Shown here: in pieces, positions 29,572 to 40,543 of the stretch
Position numbering within the stretch: position 1 is the stretch's first letter
Layout of the letters: each line of letters begins with the position of its first letter
Source: Hormiphora californensis
Lineage: Eukaryota; Ctenophora; Tentaculata; Cydippida; Pleurobrachiidae
DNA length: 64,000 nt
Direction of reading: 5' to 3'
NCBI GenBank assembly: GCA_020137815.1
Contig: CM035356.1
Location: 7,313,211-7,377,210 of the forward strand
Made by a program: the position numbers and the translations under genes
Notes under the pieces: model-generated
Told to the model about the DNA's origin: nothing
Databases searched by the model: none
What the model saw: only the letters and a program-made list of their open reading frames with translations

Positions 29572-30650
29572 ATGGCCGATCCCTTATTTTCGGTCAAGAC
29601 AGCCTTCTACATCGGGGCATACCGGCAATGTGTCAAAGAGGCTCAGAAATTACAGTTGGGAGATCAAGCCTTGGCCCTGGAATGTGATGTTTTGATGTAC
29701 AGAGCTTATCTAGCTGAAGGTATAATAAGAGAAGAGAGCGATAGAAAGAGCGATAGAAAGAGACAGAGAGGAACTAATTTGTGTTTTCATATCCCTTTTT
29801 AATCATTCCCACATCCCCCAGGTAAATTCAACCTGGTGATTGGTGAAACAGAGAGCCGGCATGGACCCGAATTCAGGGCCCTAGTTATACTTGCAAAGAT
29901 TTTACAGAACCCCGCTGACAAGGATTCTATATGTGCTGAGGTGGGTTTAGTCATTTCAGAACTTACTACTAACAACATTTGAACCCCAAATCCCTTGTTG
30001 ACTTACAACATCTCTCTACCCCGATTCCCTCGTTGACTAACAACAACAATCCCCTAACATACCATCTCTACAGGTTGGTAACGTCCTTAACGAAGGATCG
30101 GTCAGTGTCTGCCCTGATCTAGTTGCCCTGCTCTGTGCTAACATCTATCTCTCTGCTGGGGACTATGACAATGCACTACGAGTTGCTAACTCCTGTGGTT
30201 CACTAGAGTGCTCTGCCCTTGCTCTTCAGACACTCCTCCAAATCAATAGGGTTGACATGGCAACCAAGGAATTCAAGAAAATTCAGGAACGGGATGAAGA
30301 TGCGACCTGTGTCACAACTTGCATTTGCAGCACTTAACTGTCTCGATCGGAGAGGCTAAGAGTGTCCAGACGGCAGTTTTACATTTACCAAGAGTTAGCG
30401 GATAAATTTGGCCCAACTCCAATTTTGTTAAACGGTCAGGCAGGTTTGCTTGTTAATGCAGAACAAGCCTGAACAAGCTGAGGATATTCTCCAGAAGGCA
30501 CTGGATAAGGACAGTGGTCATCCGGAGACACTAGTTAATCTCTCTATTGTGTCCCAGATACTGGGTGCCAAGGAGAGTGCTAGGAGGTATATTAACCAGC
30601 TGAGAGATGCTCATCCCTACCCACCCACATGTCGTGAGGCTAGCAGATAG
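29572..30650 (+). CDS. COPE: Coatomer subunit epsilon (COPI coat), with frameshifts in exon 3
   Basis: Exons 29572-29719, 29822-29940 and 30074-30650. The N-terminus (MADPLFSVKTAFYIGAYRQC, YRAYLAEGKFNLVIGE) and the TPR-like middle (LLCANIYLSAGDYDNALR) are clearly epsilon-COP, the peripheral stabiliser of alpha-COP in the COPI coat for Golgi-to-ER transport. In exon 3 the frame breaks near 30310, 30350, 30375 and 30455. The coding signal continues in shifted frames (ELADKFGPTPILLNGQAG, then QAEDILQKALDKDSGHPETL) to the family's normal C-terminal region. Splice sites upstream are sound and protein conservation continues past the breaks, so I favour sequence errors over a pseudogene. A recently dead gene is possible. 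Confidence 0.85.
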
Positions 30651-31196
30651 AGAGAAATTGTTTGATGAACTCGCTAGTGCCAGGAGTTAGGGAGTGTGTG
30701 TGATTGTGTGATTGTTACAAATATATATTTGGGGGAATGAGAGAGAATGAATATATGGTATTGAGACAGTCTAATCTTGCATGCTAGACCACCCACGTGT
30801 CAATGCCCTTTCTTTTTTCACGATCTTAGACACAGCGTAGTTTCATATCATTTTATTGCCACCCTTTGCTCTTTCGTGGCAAGGCGGAGTCTAAAACCAT
30901 GGAAATTCACTAATCTGGTGTAGCTGAGGTTTGGGAGTTTCTTGTAACTACTCAGTAACTGGGATAAGAGAGAGAAGTATTGAGTGTAAAGTGAATTGTG
31001 TCTAATGCATGTGTATAAATCTTTGCAATTCGTTCAAGAAATATCTGACAAATTCTCCTGTTTTACTAGTCTCTCTCTGAGCTGTTCGGCGACCCCCCCC
31101 CCCCCAGTTGTTCTCTCACTAACCTACACTCCCTCTTCCGAAACAAACTATACCAACAACCATTCCTCATAACAACCTTTATATCCCAAATAACCT
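30651..31196. other. Intergenic between COPE and DAXX-like gene
   Basis: No ORF of note and no repeat beyond a short poly-C at 31091-31105. Confidence 0.5.
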
Positions 31197-31340
31197 CCCC
31201 CTCTTCTCTTCACAGCTCATGGTAACCCCAGTATAGAGTCTTAACATCCCCCTCTTCTCTTCACAGCTCATGGTAACCCCAGTATAGAGTCTTAACATCC
31301 CCCTCTTCTCTTCACAGCTCATGGTATCCCCAGTATAAGA
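31197..31340 (+). repeat. 51-bp tandem triplication carrying a 3' splice acceptor
   Basis: CTCTTCTCTTCACAGCTCATGG recurs at 31201, 31252 and 31303, each time a pyrimidine tract plus CAG. The units also share GTATAGAGTCTTAACATC. It lies 17-160 bp upstream of the DAXX-like start codon. Confidence 0.9.
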
Positions 31341-31356
31341 GCCTACTACCGTTGCC

Positions 31357-34300
31357 ATGGTAACTCCAGTGGACAATGAGATATCACACTACTTCAAGTC
31401 AGTTGAGGGGATTCTATCAGCCAACTTCCCCACTGCCTCGTCCGATATCCTGACAGTGATCACCTCACTATACCGGCAGTGTAATGTCCCCTCACACCGG
31501 GGGGAGCTGTTATACCTGCTAAAGAGTTTCCTGGAGCGGAACTTGTCGGATCTCACTGGAAACAACGAGCAGGAGGTGATGGGTAACAAGTTGAGGGAGC
31601 TAATGTACGGGATGAATGTACTTGTATTCTCAGTTAACAACGGTGGTATCACCACGGCAAATACCGCACATGACATCATGTCACCTCCACACAAACGGAG
31701 GAGAGTGGATATCCACCAGCGGATAGTAGGAACGCTTGCGGAGGTGGTCAAGAAACACTCCCAGGATGTGGAAATCCACGAGATACTCCAGATATTCACA
31801 ACTGAGGTTACCACCATGGATATTCCTCACTCTGATGCAGTTGAGGTGGAGAGACATTGCTCACAGCTTCTCAAAGTGTCCTCTCCACTACAGTTCCTTG
31901 TCGAGTTCCTGGACCTTCTCAGGATACCCTATTTCCGGGTTACGCGACCAGTTCTCCTCCGACCCACTGAGTGGTTCCTGGCACCCTATCAGATGATTCA
32001 TTTCCCCCTCGCTGATTATACCAGATTAACATTGTTTAAAAAGATTTGTGGAGAGGTGCTACCCCGGTCCCTTGCTCATGCGCTGGGTCTGTTTATGGAC
32101 AAATTTAGAAGGTTAGTTGTGTGTCATAAAAGTTGTAAACTTTCTCAGTAGAGACCTCATTTCTGTTTTGAAATTGATATTATAGTTAGTATTATCCTGT
32201 CAGACCAAAGCTCTAACAAATTCTATTTTTCAGGGCCCCAAACCCCCAGAAGCAGATGATTCTAGATAGGATCGCATCCGTTGACCTTTCCCTATCACGG
32301 CTCCGTGACAAATCCTACGTTGCCTCTGTGTTTGCTGCATTTGGTGACTGTTTTGAGGTGTTTGTCAAATCCAAGGCTGGTTTACCCCTGGTGGGGAAAA
32401 CGAAGGGTGCTGGTCCTGATAAAGGGAGGAAAAATGACGCACATAGTGAGTCCCGCAGGTTAGGGCAAATAATACTAATTGTAAATGATACTTGTAAGTA
32501 GTAGCTGGACATCTATGTCGCTTTACACTGTGTCTCAGACTGTCTGCGCTCAGATCAGGACATGATGTAGTATAAACAATTCAAGAATAAATGTATTACT
32601 TTTGCTAGTTTAGTGAATTCGTCATTGTTTACACACTCCTTTCTCTCAGGACGTCTACTCCGCCCGTTATTGATCTCACCGATACACCCCCTGATGAACA
32701 CATCTCTCCCTCCCCTCCTTCTCCACCTTCCAAAGTTACTGCTAGCCACATGAACGCTACAACAGAAGGAAGTGATCAGCCAACTAGCAATGTGACTCCT
32801 ACTGAAGGGATCAGTGATCAGCCAACTGTGACACTGACTGCTGAAGAGGACTCCCAGAACTACTCACAGGATAGTGTGGTGTTTCTAGGAGAGGGTGGTG
32901 GAGGTGGGGACTGTGTGATAACCTCTGTAGTACCCTCTAATGTAAAGTATGTTGAGGTTGAGGTACCTAAAACCACTGCTGTTGTGGCGAAATTAGAGGA
33001 ACAGCGGGATACTGAATTTGTTGCTGCGAAGTTAGAGGGACAAAAGGATACCGGTGGAATTTCAGCGAATTCTGTGGTTTTGAAGGGGCCAGGGGACGCT
33101 CTAGAGTGTAATGAATCGTTAGATAACTCTGATGGTGAAGGTGAACAAGATATTGGCAATGATCCAGTTGATGATCCAGTTGAGATTATGGAACACTCAG
33201 AACAAGATAATCAGGAAATAGCGAGCTCTGATACGAAACAGGAAATAGAGATCTCTGCTGATACGGAGCAGGAAATAACAGGGATACCCAACAAAGAAGA
33301 AGAGAACAGTTCACCAGATGATTTGCAATTGGGGGCTGCTGCAGCAGTGGAGGACAGTTCACCAACATTAGATCTTGACGCTCCTATGGAAATAGGACGG
33401 AAGGAGGGTGAGGTCCAAATAGATGCAACACTTGATACTGTTCCAATAGATGCAACACTTGTTCCAATGGCAGCTGACTGTGATCATATTACCCCTCCTC
33501 CCCCTCCTCGGATAGTAATAATCAATAGTGTGATGAGTTCCCAGGGTAACAGTTCACAGACACCACCTTACAACAGTCCCCCTCCTACTGGTGAACTACC
33601 TGTGACGTCACCAAATGAGACTATGACGTCACCAAAGACTCTCAAATCACCTGAAATCTCAATCAGCCCCAACCCTCCTGATTCAATAGGTCTTGAAACA
33701 GTCAGCCCCAACCCTCCTCCTCCTCCAGATGCAATTAAAACAATCAACTCTCCAGAATCCACCACATCTCCAAATATCACGGACACCCGGCCACGTCAGA
33801 AACAGAAATCAATCCACATCCGACCAGAACCTGCCACATCAACTCCTGTTACAACATCAACAACTCCTGCTCCGATTGAGGACCGTGGGAAAAGAAGAAT
33901 TCTCCTACAACCAGCAGGCAGTGATCACCAGAAACCATCCAGCAGTGATCACCAGAAACCATCCAGCAGTGATCACCAGAAACCAGATAACACCGAGTCA
34001 GGTAGTGAGGATGAAACCAAATCACAAAACAGGGGAGAGGAAGAAGAGGAAGAAGAGGAAGATCCTGATGTTGATGAGGAATCAGGGGAGTATCAGGAGA
34101 AGTTGAAAAGGATAGCTGCACTAACTAGGAAGTTAACAAAGATAGGAAGGAGAATCAGGGCGATCCAGGAGGCTGATATCGGAGTTGATGATCTTGATAA
34201 ATGGGGCAACCTCTACTTGCAGGTAATATACAGATATAGAGTATATCTCTCTACTCGACGGGTACTCGATTAGTAGAGATAAGAGGTATTCTTTTATTTT

Positions 34301-36760
34301 GGCTTCCACGTTAAAAACGTTATCCTTGTTACCATGCAGTGATTACTAAAACCCTAATCCACCAGGAGACGAAGTTGAAGAAGAAGCACAGGATTGTTCT
34401 AACTGAATTGGAGGATATCCAGGGATCTCTGGTGGATGTCCACTATGGATTTCGGGTTAAGGTTAAATGTGGAATTCCACAGTTATCTGAATACTTGGAA
34501 ACAAGATTAAACGCAAAACAGGTGACTGAAATCTTGGAACAAGAAATACCTTTTCACCCTGACCTTGTCCATCTAGATACATGTGATTCACATGATGTGA
34601 ATTCCACATGCTCCTGTCAGTGTTTCTTATTTATATTTTCCTCTCAGAAATTCCCTGATATCCAAGATATCCGGAAATTAATTGTCCGGGGATTACAGCA
34701 CTGCCGGGTAAAGATGAAGGAGACTAAAATTGATGCCCTATCGAGACAGGTCCTACTAGATATTGGCTCACAGATCCAGCTGCATAGAAAAAACGAACTT
34801 CGGTATGTCCTGACATAATTCTCTTTTAGATCCCTTTCTCTCTCCCATCCCTCTCTATCCCATCCTCGCTCTCACCCTCTCTATCCCCTCTCTCTCCCCC
34901 TCTGCCTCTCCCCCATCCCCCGATCTCCCTATCCTGTCTCCCTCCCTCTCTCTCCTCCAGACTGGACGGTGGATTCCATCTGATGGACCGTGTTGACCTC
35001 ACCGCTGACCCTGCCAAGCAGGACACAGAACTAAGGAAGAAACTAAACAGAAACAAAAAGGAAGCTGGCAGGAAACTACACTCAATCCAAACTGAGTAAG
35101 CATTATATTTTACATTCTAAATGATATTTTTCGCAGGGGGGGGGGGGTTACTAGCCCCGATTTACCGGCCAAATTCCCCCGGTAGTATGTATAGGAATTA
35201 GGGGATTAATGATACACATAGTTAAAAAACTTCTTAAAGTTAACCCAGAATATTATTTTTAATTTCCAAATATCTCGATTTTTTCTCATTTTGAAGGTTT
35301 TATAGTAAATTGCATTTGCTCTTTTTCTTTTTGGACTGAACTAGACTGGGCTGAGCTGCACTCTTATTTTTGGTTGCCCGGTATTCAGCGCCTATTTTAA
35401 TTGCTTCTTCAAAAATCTCTGTAACTCCAATATCATCTTTGGACGAACACTCCATATAGCACGCTGCTCCGATCCTTGCTGCCAGGTGACGACCCTCCTC
35501 AAAACTCACACTGTTCTCATCCCTCAAGTCCACCTTTGAACCCACCAATATCACAGGAATACCGGGGCAAATAAATTTTAATTCCGGTAACCATTCAGTT
35601 ACAATTTTGTCGAAGCTATCTCTGCAATTCACAGCAGTAAGCAGCAGGAAAACGTCGACTCCATAGTACGAATGAGGCTTTACTTGGAAATGTTCACCTT
35701 CCCAAAGTTTCCAGGCATCCCCACCGAGTGTATCCCACTGGGCTTCCCAACTAGCCATGTTGTACTTTTGACCCTCACACTCAACATGTTTACGATTAAA
35801 GTTCATATACTCCATATAACGTGTGGTCCTATACATAACAGGTTCTTCCAAAACAATAGAAATGTGTTCCTCAGAAAATTCATTTTGGAAGTAGCGAATC
35901 AGCATACAGGACTTGCCCATACCATAGAATCCTATGACAAGAAACTTCAGAGATGGCCATTTTGAATAAGGTATCAGATAAGCCATCAGTTCTCTGTTCT
36001 ATCGGAAGTGAACGGTTAGCTAAATAAAGATTAATTTATAATCTTGTTAGGGATATCGGTTAACGTGGATAACCCTGATAACTTACGGGGTTATCACGGC
36101 CTCACTCATGTCTCACTACCTGGATCCACTTCCAGAAGAGTTTCTGAGTTATTCGCGTTAACCGATATCCCCTTTTGCAATATCACGAGGGCACTGCAAA
36201 TTGGAAGGCCGATCGAAAGCAGATAGGATGGGTATGAATGAGTTCTGAGAAAGAGGAAAAATAGAGGAGCTATTATATCTACCATTTGTTTACATAAAGT
36301 ATCGTCCCTCCTAAAGAGTAAAGATAACATATTACTTCATTTTCTAATTTTCTTCCTTTACGTTCTTTTTTTAGAATCATGAGTCATCTATGCAGTCCTA
36401 TTGATATTGATACCAAGAGAAGTCGCGAATAAAAAGGCATCGTATCCATTATCCGGGTGATTGCCTTTGTTTAGCAAAACTTATAACATCTGTACCCTAC
36501 TCAAATTTATCCCCCACAGGTTTGATGACCGGCAGTTTAAGAGAGAGTTACAGGATAGTCTTCTGTTTGATGATGATGCATCAGATGAGGGGGAGAAGAA
36601 AAAGGGGAAGTCTGATGAGGAGGGTGGTTCGGAGCAGAACACTGACTCTTCAGATACTGATGATGATGAGAAAGGAAGTGGTGTGATCAATTCTGGTGTT
36701 GATCAAGAAATGAAGGAAGTAGAAATAAAGACATATCCAGAGCCAATTTTGATAGATTGA
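31357..36760 (+). CDS. DAXX: DAXX-like histone H3.3 chaperone
   Basis: Exons 31357-32111, 32234-32458, 32650-34222, 34366-34521, 34648-34802, 34961-35095, 36520-36760; 3240 nt, 1079 residues. An unfamiliar N-terminal helical region (about 330 residues) leads to TPPVIDLTDTPPDE, a SUMO-interacting-type motif. A long acidic, proline-rich, disordered segment follows, with SSSDHQKP repeats and an E-rich run. Then comes the part that identifies it: RIRAIQEADIGVDDLD, LYLQETKLKKK, FPDIQDIRKLIVRGLQ, VLLDIGSQIQLHRKNELR and LDGGFHLMDRVDLTADPAKQD, matching the DAXX histone-binding domain. The tail is acidic and Ser-rich. DAXX deposits H3.3 with ATRX in the nucleus. The intron 34522-34647 is 126 nt without an in-frame stop, so retention would add 42 residues. 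Confidence 0.82.
35146..35195. repeat. Fragment of the CCCCGATTTACCGG repeat family
   Basis: TAGCCCCGATTTACCGGCCAAATTCCCCCGG matches the ends of the TIR family at 21179 and 43924. Only a remnant, in the DAXX-like intron. Confidence 0.5.
35300..35986 (-). CDS. Divergent Rho-family small GTPase, single exon, nested in DAXX intron
   Basis: 228 residues without introns. The G-boxes are recognisable but altered: GFYGMGKSC for the P-loop, WDTLGGD in place of DTAGQE, VGSKVDLRD for the guanine-specificity box (usual T/NKxD), and MECSSK for the SAK box. The effector threonine of switch I is not obvious. The C-terminus KKKKSKCNLL is a polybasic CAAX box ending in Leu, predicting geranylgeranylation and membrane targeting. 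RDENSVSFEEGRHLA fits the Rho insert-adjacent region. It lies antisense in the last DAXX-like intron. The lack of introns in an intron-rich neighbourhood suggests a retrocopy that diverged. Nucleotide cycling may be atypical. Confidence 0.85.
   Translation of the reverse strand: MAYLIPYSKWPSLKFLVIGFYGMGKSCMLIRYFQNEFSEEHISIVLEEPVMYRTTRYMEYMNFNRKHVECEGQKYNMASWEAQWDTLGGDAWKLWEGEHFQVKPHSYYGVDVFLLLTAVNCRDSFDKIVTEWLPELKFICPGIPVILVGSKVDLRDENSVSFEEGRHLAARIGAACYMECSSKDDIGVTEIFEEAIKIGAEYRATKNKSAAQPSLVQSKKKKSKCNLL
36048..36172. mobile_element. 125-bp TIR element upstream of the Rho-like gene
   Basis: Begins AGGGATATCGGTTAACG and ends CGCGTTAACCGATATCCCC, inverted copies of each other. It starts about 60 bp upstream of the GTPase start codon and so occupies its promoter region. 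Confidence 0.75.
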
Positions 36761-36807
36761 TTTTAATAATTTGACCAGATGCAACGCGTCACACAGTTGT
36801 TTTAACC

Positions 36808-36813
36808 AATAAA
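36808..36813 (+). terminator. Poly(A) signal of the DAXX-like gene
   Basis: AATAAA 48 bases after the stop codon. It is followed 142 bases later by the acceptor TTGTAG (ends 36955) that precedes the ZnT6 start. Confidence 0.6.
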
Positions 36814-36978
36814 TGTTTTTATATGACTTTTTATTTCCACAATATATATTTTTCGCTGCCATGTTACTCGTTTTGTTGTACGTTATTAACATTATTTAAT
36901 TAATTAATGAATTAATTAACAAATTATAACTTTCAAAACTACTCTCTAATTGTAGCGATGAAGGATAGATAGTACAGA

Positions 36979-39955
36979 ATGTCCTTTATTAGCGAGCTGC
37001 GGGGTGTGGCAAGGGACGCCAGTGGCAAGAGATGTCTGTTCGCTATCCTGGCCACCTTTGCAGGTTTGTTCACTAGAGTCTAGATCCTCTCCCCGGAACT
37101 TATTCTGTTTAAATCCTATTTAATTCTCGGTTCCAATAACTCATTTTTCCAAATGGATCTCTCCCATCCTTACCCCCTCTCTCCAGGTATATTGGTTATG
37201 TTTTACTGGGTGTACTCAACGGGATCGCTAGCTCTTCGTGCCCTTACTTTTCTTACAATATTCGATTTCGCAAACCTTTGCACCGCCCTCGCATCAAGGT
37301 ATGGATTGTGTGGCTCACACCGCGGTCTGTGAGGGTTCGGTAGATCAATACGCGGGTTATAGAATAGAAAATAGAAAATCCGTCACGTAACCCCACAGAT
37401 GGGAATTACATAACACACATCTTCCACAGATGGGCTGAAAAGAAGTTGCCGGATATGAAATTCACCTATGGTTTCTCACGAGTGGAGGTTCTAGCAGTGT
37501 TTTCAGCAACTCTACTCACTCAATTCCTGTCCTTTTTCATTATAAAAGAGGCGACACACCATCTACTAGAGGGACACGGACCAAGACCTGACTCAATGCC
37601 TCTTGCAACTGCTTTCGGTAAGGAATGGGGGGGTAAGGATTCGTGGTTACTAGATTAGGATGGAATTAGGAGGAAGAGGCGCCCGAAGAGGCAAACTTAT
37701 GCTTTCTGGAAAAAATAACATGACCGAGATGAATTACTCAATCTCATTATCTTTTCCCAGGTTTATGTTTACATTTTGGGGCAACATTGACTGTAAAGAA
37801 CCCGGCATACGAACATCTGGCCCGGGCATCACCTAGCAACTGGGTCCAGGATAGCGTCAATGATCTGGGTAAATAATTTAGGCCCATAATTTAAAATTGA
37901 TTAATAATTAAGTAAAAACTACTGTATTCTAAAATTTGAATTTGTTGTGGTGCCCCTCTCTGTAAACCTTCAATCTTTTTCCAACAACAACATGCAACAG
38001 CTATCCCCAATCACGATATATCTCCTCCACTCAGGTAGCAGTCTATTTGGTTACGTTCCCCTTCTAGCTGGTGTATTTCTCCCTGGAAAGCCACTGAACC
38101 CTCTCGCCCTGGTAACATGTCTCTCTTCCTTCGGAGTGGGGCTATCCTACTACCTCGTTACGGCTTATGAGTTGCCTGGAGCCGATGCTGCGGTTGCTTT
38201 CCTCATCAGTTTCATTACCATAGCGACCCTTCTACCCATGACAGGTAAATAAAAAGGGAGTTTGTCTCACTACCACTGCTCGGGCTCTAAACCGACACAA
38301 AACGAGAACAGAACATACGTAGGCCGCTAAGATAACTGTTATACCCAAATGTCAAATAAGTTTTTTGTAATGAGCCACAAATGCGGTATTGCATTGTCCA
38401 GTGTTCACGTCCAGTTAGTGTCCTATTTCAATCTTGGGACTGTGTGCTTGACAACATTATCCTCTCACTTGTGTGCCCCACACTGGGCGTGAGAGTGTTT
38501 GTGTTTCGTGTGCACACACTCACTTCTCCGGCTCTCTCTTCTTTGAGTTTGGCAGTGTATTGAGATCTGCCGTGCGGGGGAAGGGATATTGGAAACCTAA
38601 TTAGGTGTTCTATCCCAAACACACAAGGAAAGTTTCTATTCGGAGTGGAGTGTATAAAAGCCGGGGAAGAGATGTTATGTTGCCTCGAACGAGGTGGCGT
38701 GGTCTGCCCTCCTGCAGCGGGGGCGCCACGTCTAAAGCACTCTCTCTCCAGCTGTACATGTGTTACAAAGTGATTGTTTGTGTGAGAAAGCGTAGTTTCG
38801 TACCGAGCGAGGGCGGCTACTGAATGATTAAAAACTCTTTAGATCTGAATATAATATGAATGTTAAATGCGTCATCAGCTGATGATACGCGGATTGTAAG
38901 TGTGCAGCATCGCATGTGATCTGCCCAGGATTTCTAAGAAAAGGACCGACCAGGAGAGAACTCTCTCCACCACATTTTTGTACTTTTTTACTATTTTTCG
39001 TCCACCGGAACAAGATTTTTAATATCTTCTCTGGCTGCTAATCTCACTTTCTCTCTCACACATACACGCCCTACTGTTCAACAGTGAAGGGGAAACATAC
39101 AGCGGGCAGATCACGGTTGTGTGCGGCCCTCGCCAGATATTTTTCTAATCCACCCCTCTAATATAATAACTTTCATCATCAACTATCAGTACTGTATGCA
39201 TTGCGTACTATAGTCTATACTAACCCCCCCCCCTTAGTGTACACAGGAAAGGTACTGCTACAGACCACGCCAGCTCATCTCATCTCCAGTCTTGATAAGT
39301 GTCTTCGAGAGGCTGCAACTCTTGATGGAGTCTTGGAATTCAGGTGAATGATCATGTTCCTTGATTTAAACTACTCCTGACAGTACTGCCAATATCAAGT
39401 GTAATTTAACTAAATTACTCATTATATTTAGTTTCACTCAGCTCACACCTCCATATTTCTCAGGAACGAACATTTCTGGACGTTGACCTGGGGTGTGTTG
39501 GCGGGTACACTTGATGTCAGAGTTAGAAGAGATGCAAATGAACAGACCGTCTTAGCCGAGGTAGGATGTGTTATTTGTCTAACACCCAACCCTTCTTTTT
39601 CACTGAAGAAGGGTCGGGTGCAGTCCCGTGCAGACTATAGAGGGAGCCAAACTATACATGGACTCTTACCATTCACTCGCTCGATCCATTCAGCACGTTT
39701 GGTGATTTCACTATTTCAGAGACCCTCACAACACCCTAACAACACCCTAACAACACCATAACAACACCCTAACAACTCCCCTCTTTTCAGGTCACCCACC
39801 GGCTCTCCCAGTATGTGACTCTACTAAACGTCCAGGTAGTTAAAGAGGAAACCCCCGCTCTCTTTACCACAGCTAATATCGCTAACAGGACTTTCAAGCC
39901 TAAAATTGTGCCACGAACACCTTCTGCATTTGGTGTTAATGAAAAACTAATGTAA
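36979..39955 (+). CDS. SLC30A6: Zinc transporter 6 (cation diffusion facilitator family)
   Basis: Eight exons: 36979-37063, 37187-37298, 37430-37617, 37761-37868, 38035-38244, 39238-39343, 39464-39560, 39791-39955; 1071 nt, 356 residues. Six hydrophobic segments are visible, with the ZnT6-like YGFSRVEVLAVFSAT and the C-terminal cytoplasmic domain VLLQTTP, LDGVLEFRNEHFWTL and LDVRVRRDANEQTVLAEVT. The His/Asp zinc-site residues expected in membrane helices II and V are not seen, as in known ZnT6, which does not transport alone but partners ZnT5 in the secretory pathway. The start is the first ATG after the acceptor TTGTAG that allows the frame; a short upstream ATG at 36958 ends quickly. It follows the DAXX-like stop by 218 bp on the same strand, and is convergent with DNA2. 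Confidence 0.92.
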
Positions 39956-40441
39956 TTGGGAATGTTGTTATTTGTTGTGTTTCAGAGTGTGCGAGTTTAT
40001 TTTTGTCGAATGTCTCCTATGATTTTGAGTTTTTGCATGTTTCAATGATTTGGAGTGTTTTCCTTTTCTATGTGTTGCTCCTGTCTGACTTATAGGGCTA
40101 GCTAGACTCAGGACTGAGCATCACAACTGGGTTTTGTCGGTGGACAAGGGTTCAATCCTGACTGCCCATGTCAGGCCAATGCTCTGACAGTGCAGTGACA
40201 GCACTGACAGGTCTGCCCTGAGATGAAACCAATTTTTTCGGTGTGTACGGAGAAGCGGCAAGGGTGCGCGCACTCGTGCTGACAACTGTGTGGTAACTAC
40301 AGTTTGTGCTCCGCGCCCTACCGATATGGGGTGTGGGATTAGCAATTTGTGGCCCACATTCGGGCACCATGATTCACATGGAGTACAGCTCAGTGCAGGA
40401 CCAGTCATTCAGTACCGGGCATAAAACAGGAAACAATACAG
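39956..40441. other. Convergent intergenic region between ZnT6 and DNA2
   Basis: Contains GGTTCAATCCTGAC near 40150 (B-box-like) beside a GTCAGGCCAATGCTCTGACAG near-palindrome; possibly a degraded SINE. No gene. The DNA2 poly(A) signal lies at its right edge. Confidence 0.4.
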
Positions 40442-40447
40442 TTTATT
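40442..40447 (-). terminator. Poly(A) signal of DNA2
   Basis: AATAAA on the minus strand (TTTATT on +), about 100 bases downstream of the DNA2 stop at 40544. Confidence 0.55.
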
Positions 40448-40543
40448 CATTGCCAAATATAAGAAAATAAATTAACAATATAAAAACAAAATAACATCGT
40501 ATTGACTCAAATATATTGAATTCATAGATTCATAGACAATCGG

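Noticed and set aside
38605..38823. 72-residue ORF in the ZnT6 intron
   Set aside because: Intronic, no homology seen, likely chance.
40080..40410. Possible SINE or tRNA near GGTTCAATCCTGAC
   Set aside because: Only a B-box and a near-palindrome are visible; no A box, tail or second copy strong enough.
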